A stretch of 64,000 nucleotides of DNA from Narthecium ossifragum (taxonomy: Eukaryota; Streptophyta; Magnoliopsida; Dioscoreales; Nartheciaceae), in contig OY986975.1 of NCBI GenBank assembly GCA_963920575.1, positions 1,444,650 through 1,508,649 of the forward strand, given 5' to 3'. Shown here in pieces: positions 62,743-64,000 of the stretch; position 1 is the first letter of the stretch; every line of letters begins with the position of its first letter. The notes beneath the pieces are model-generated. The model saw only the letters and a list, made by a program, of their open reading frames with translations, was not told where the DNA came from and made no database searches. The position numbers were made by a program, and so were the translations under genes.

Positions 62743-63607
62743 TAAGGGCGTGTTTGGTCACTGAGAAGTGAGCTGAAGTGAAGTGATTTCTGAGAAGTGA
62801 AATGAAGTGAAGTGAACTGACTTCTGGGGGTTTATGAGTTTTGGTGTTTGGTTGATGTTTGAAGTGGGATATGATCACCCCCAACTATTTAATATTTTAA
62901 TAATTTTCTTATATTAAAATATTAAAAAATAAATACTATTTTAGATGACGTGGACTAATCACAAGGTGCCACGTGACATGTGGGATCCATTTATATTAAT
63001 ATTTTATTACAGTATGATATTATTAACATTATTTGCCACTTAAAATATTAAAATTAAAACATTAAAATAATATTTTAATCTTAAAATATTAATAATTTAA
63101 TAACTTTTTAATTAAATTATTAGAAATAATATTGTTTTGGATGACGTGGATCAATCACGAGGTGATACGTGATATGTGAGACCTACTTATATTAATATTT
63201 TTATTACAGTATAATATTAATGATATTATTAACATTATTTGCCACTTAAAATATTAAAATTAAAACATTAAAATAATATTTTTAATCTTAAAATATTAAT
63301 AATTTAATAACTTTAAAATTAAATTATTATATTAATATTATTTTGGATGACGTGGATCAATCACGAGGTGATACGTGATATGTGAGACATACTTATATTA
63401 ATATTTTATTACAGTATAATATTATTTCCCACTTCAAATGACTTCAAGCCAAAAAGACTGGAAGTCGAAATGAAAAGTGGCAGCTTTGGCTACAGTGACT
63501 TGGAAGTGGGGTTGAAGTGACTTCAGCCCCACTTCCGAACAACCAAACACCTGAAGTGGCTCGGAAGTCACTTCACGTCCACTTCACATGAAGCAAACAT
63601 GCCCTAA
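62743..63607. mobile_element. Harbinger/Tourist-like element with three internal tandem repeats
   Basis: The element 62746-63604 (859 bp) starts GGGCGTGTTTGGT and ends with the inverse of GGGCATGTTTGCT, flanked by TAA on both sides (62743-62745 and 63605-63607). Subterminal regions are rich in GAAGTGA and TCACTTC words. The interior has three tandem copies of an AT-rich unit marked by GATGACGTGGA at 62944, 63140 and 63346 (spacing 196 and 206 bp). No coding capacity. Confidence 0.8.
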
Positions 63608-63645
63608 AGATAATTCTCATAAAGTCACTCCAGTCCAGCCGACTT

Positions 63646-63905
63646 GATACGGGGTTAACTTTATTCTGGGTTAAACGACTTTATTTCAGGTATTAAGAAT
63701 AAGTTTGTAATGATTACTTGGAATAAAGGAAAAGTAGAGTGAAGAATGGGAATAACTTTGTAATGATTACTTGAAATAAGGGAAAGGGTGTTTGGGATTA
63801 AGGGGTGGAATAAGTAGTGGATTAAGGAATATTTCAGGAATATTCTCCCCTTAACCCGGGTTAAGAGTTATTCCTTAAATCTATTCCCGGACCAAACAAG
63901 GTCTT
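63646..63905. mobile_element. MITE-like element, family A copy 2
   Basis: The right end reads CCCGGACCAAACAAGGTC followed by TTA, a Tourist-like terminus. The body matches 37862-38108 in reverse orientation. The left terminus is not clear. After it the window ends in unremarkable AT-rich DNA. Confidence 0.6.
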
Positions 63906-64000
63906 AGCAACCAGACATATCCTTAAAGGAGGTACTTTGGATTTGGAGCAGTGCATTTAAATATGCATATTTTATGTTAAGTCAACAACTTTCCTCTGAA

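Overview
This is nuclear DNA from a flowering plant. The evidence is multi-exon genes with GT-AG introns, plant-specific families (SAUR, BAHD acyltransferase, ACT-repeat protein), a retrotransposon primed by initiator-Met tRNA, and plant-type hAT, Harbinger and Mutator-like elements. The GC-rich intronless SAUR beside AT-rich neighbours leans towards a monocot or early-diverging lineage, but I cannot name the species. A 200-N assembly gap lies at 54129-54328.

Layout. A SAUR gene (989-1441, +) is followed by a repeat block (about 1.9-5.5 kb) with two short LINE-like stubs, a putative solo LTR and a TIR element. A feruloyl-transferase-like BAHD gene (5808-7456, -) comes next. From 8.7 to 17 kb there are only repeats and GC-rich or low-complexity DNA. 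Three housekeeping or regulatory genes then run in the same direction: a uridine kinase-like gene with 14 coding exons (19825-32082), ribosomal protein L7a with 7 (34154-37612), and a GYF-domain protein with 10 (38890-50304). After a broken Copia element and the gap comes the 3' part of a La gene (54362-55226). An ACT-repeat (ACR) gene follows on the minus strand (56545-58890 or 59219). The right end (60.6-63.9 kb) is packed with MITE-like and Mutator-like elements.

Exon phases were checked by hand for the five multi-exon genes that are complete. All keep frame from start to stop, giving predicted proteins of 432, 437, 258, 1564 and 435 residues. The genes do not form a pathway; they are unrelated neighbours.

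I found no new multi-gene system. The strongest unusual signals are four. A hAT element in a UKL intron, with a perfect 8-bp target duplication, carries a rearranged CHX cation/H+ antiporter fragment. The first coding exon of the ACR gene is tandemly duplicated. A perfect 48-bp inverted repeat has formed inside a Copia gag remnant. Two Mutator-like elements of one family lie in opposite orientation with internal tandem repeats of about 165 bp.
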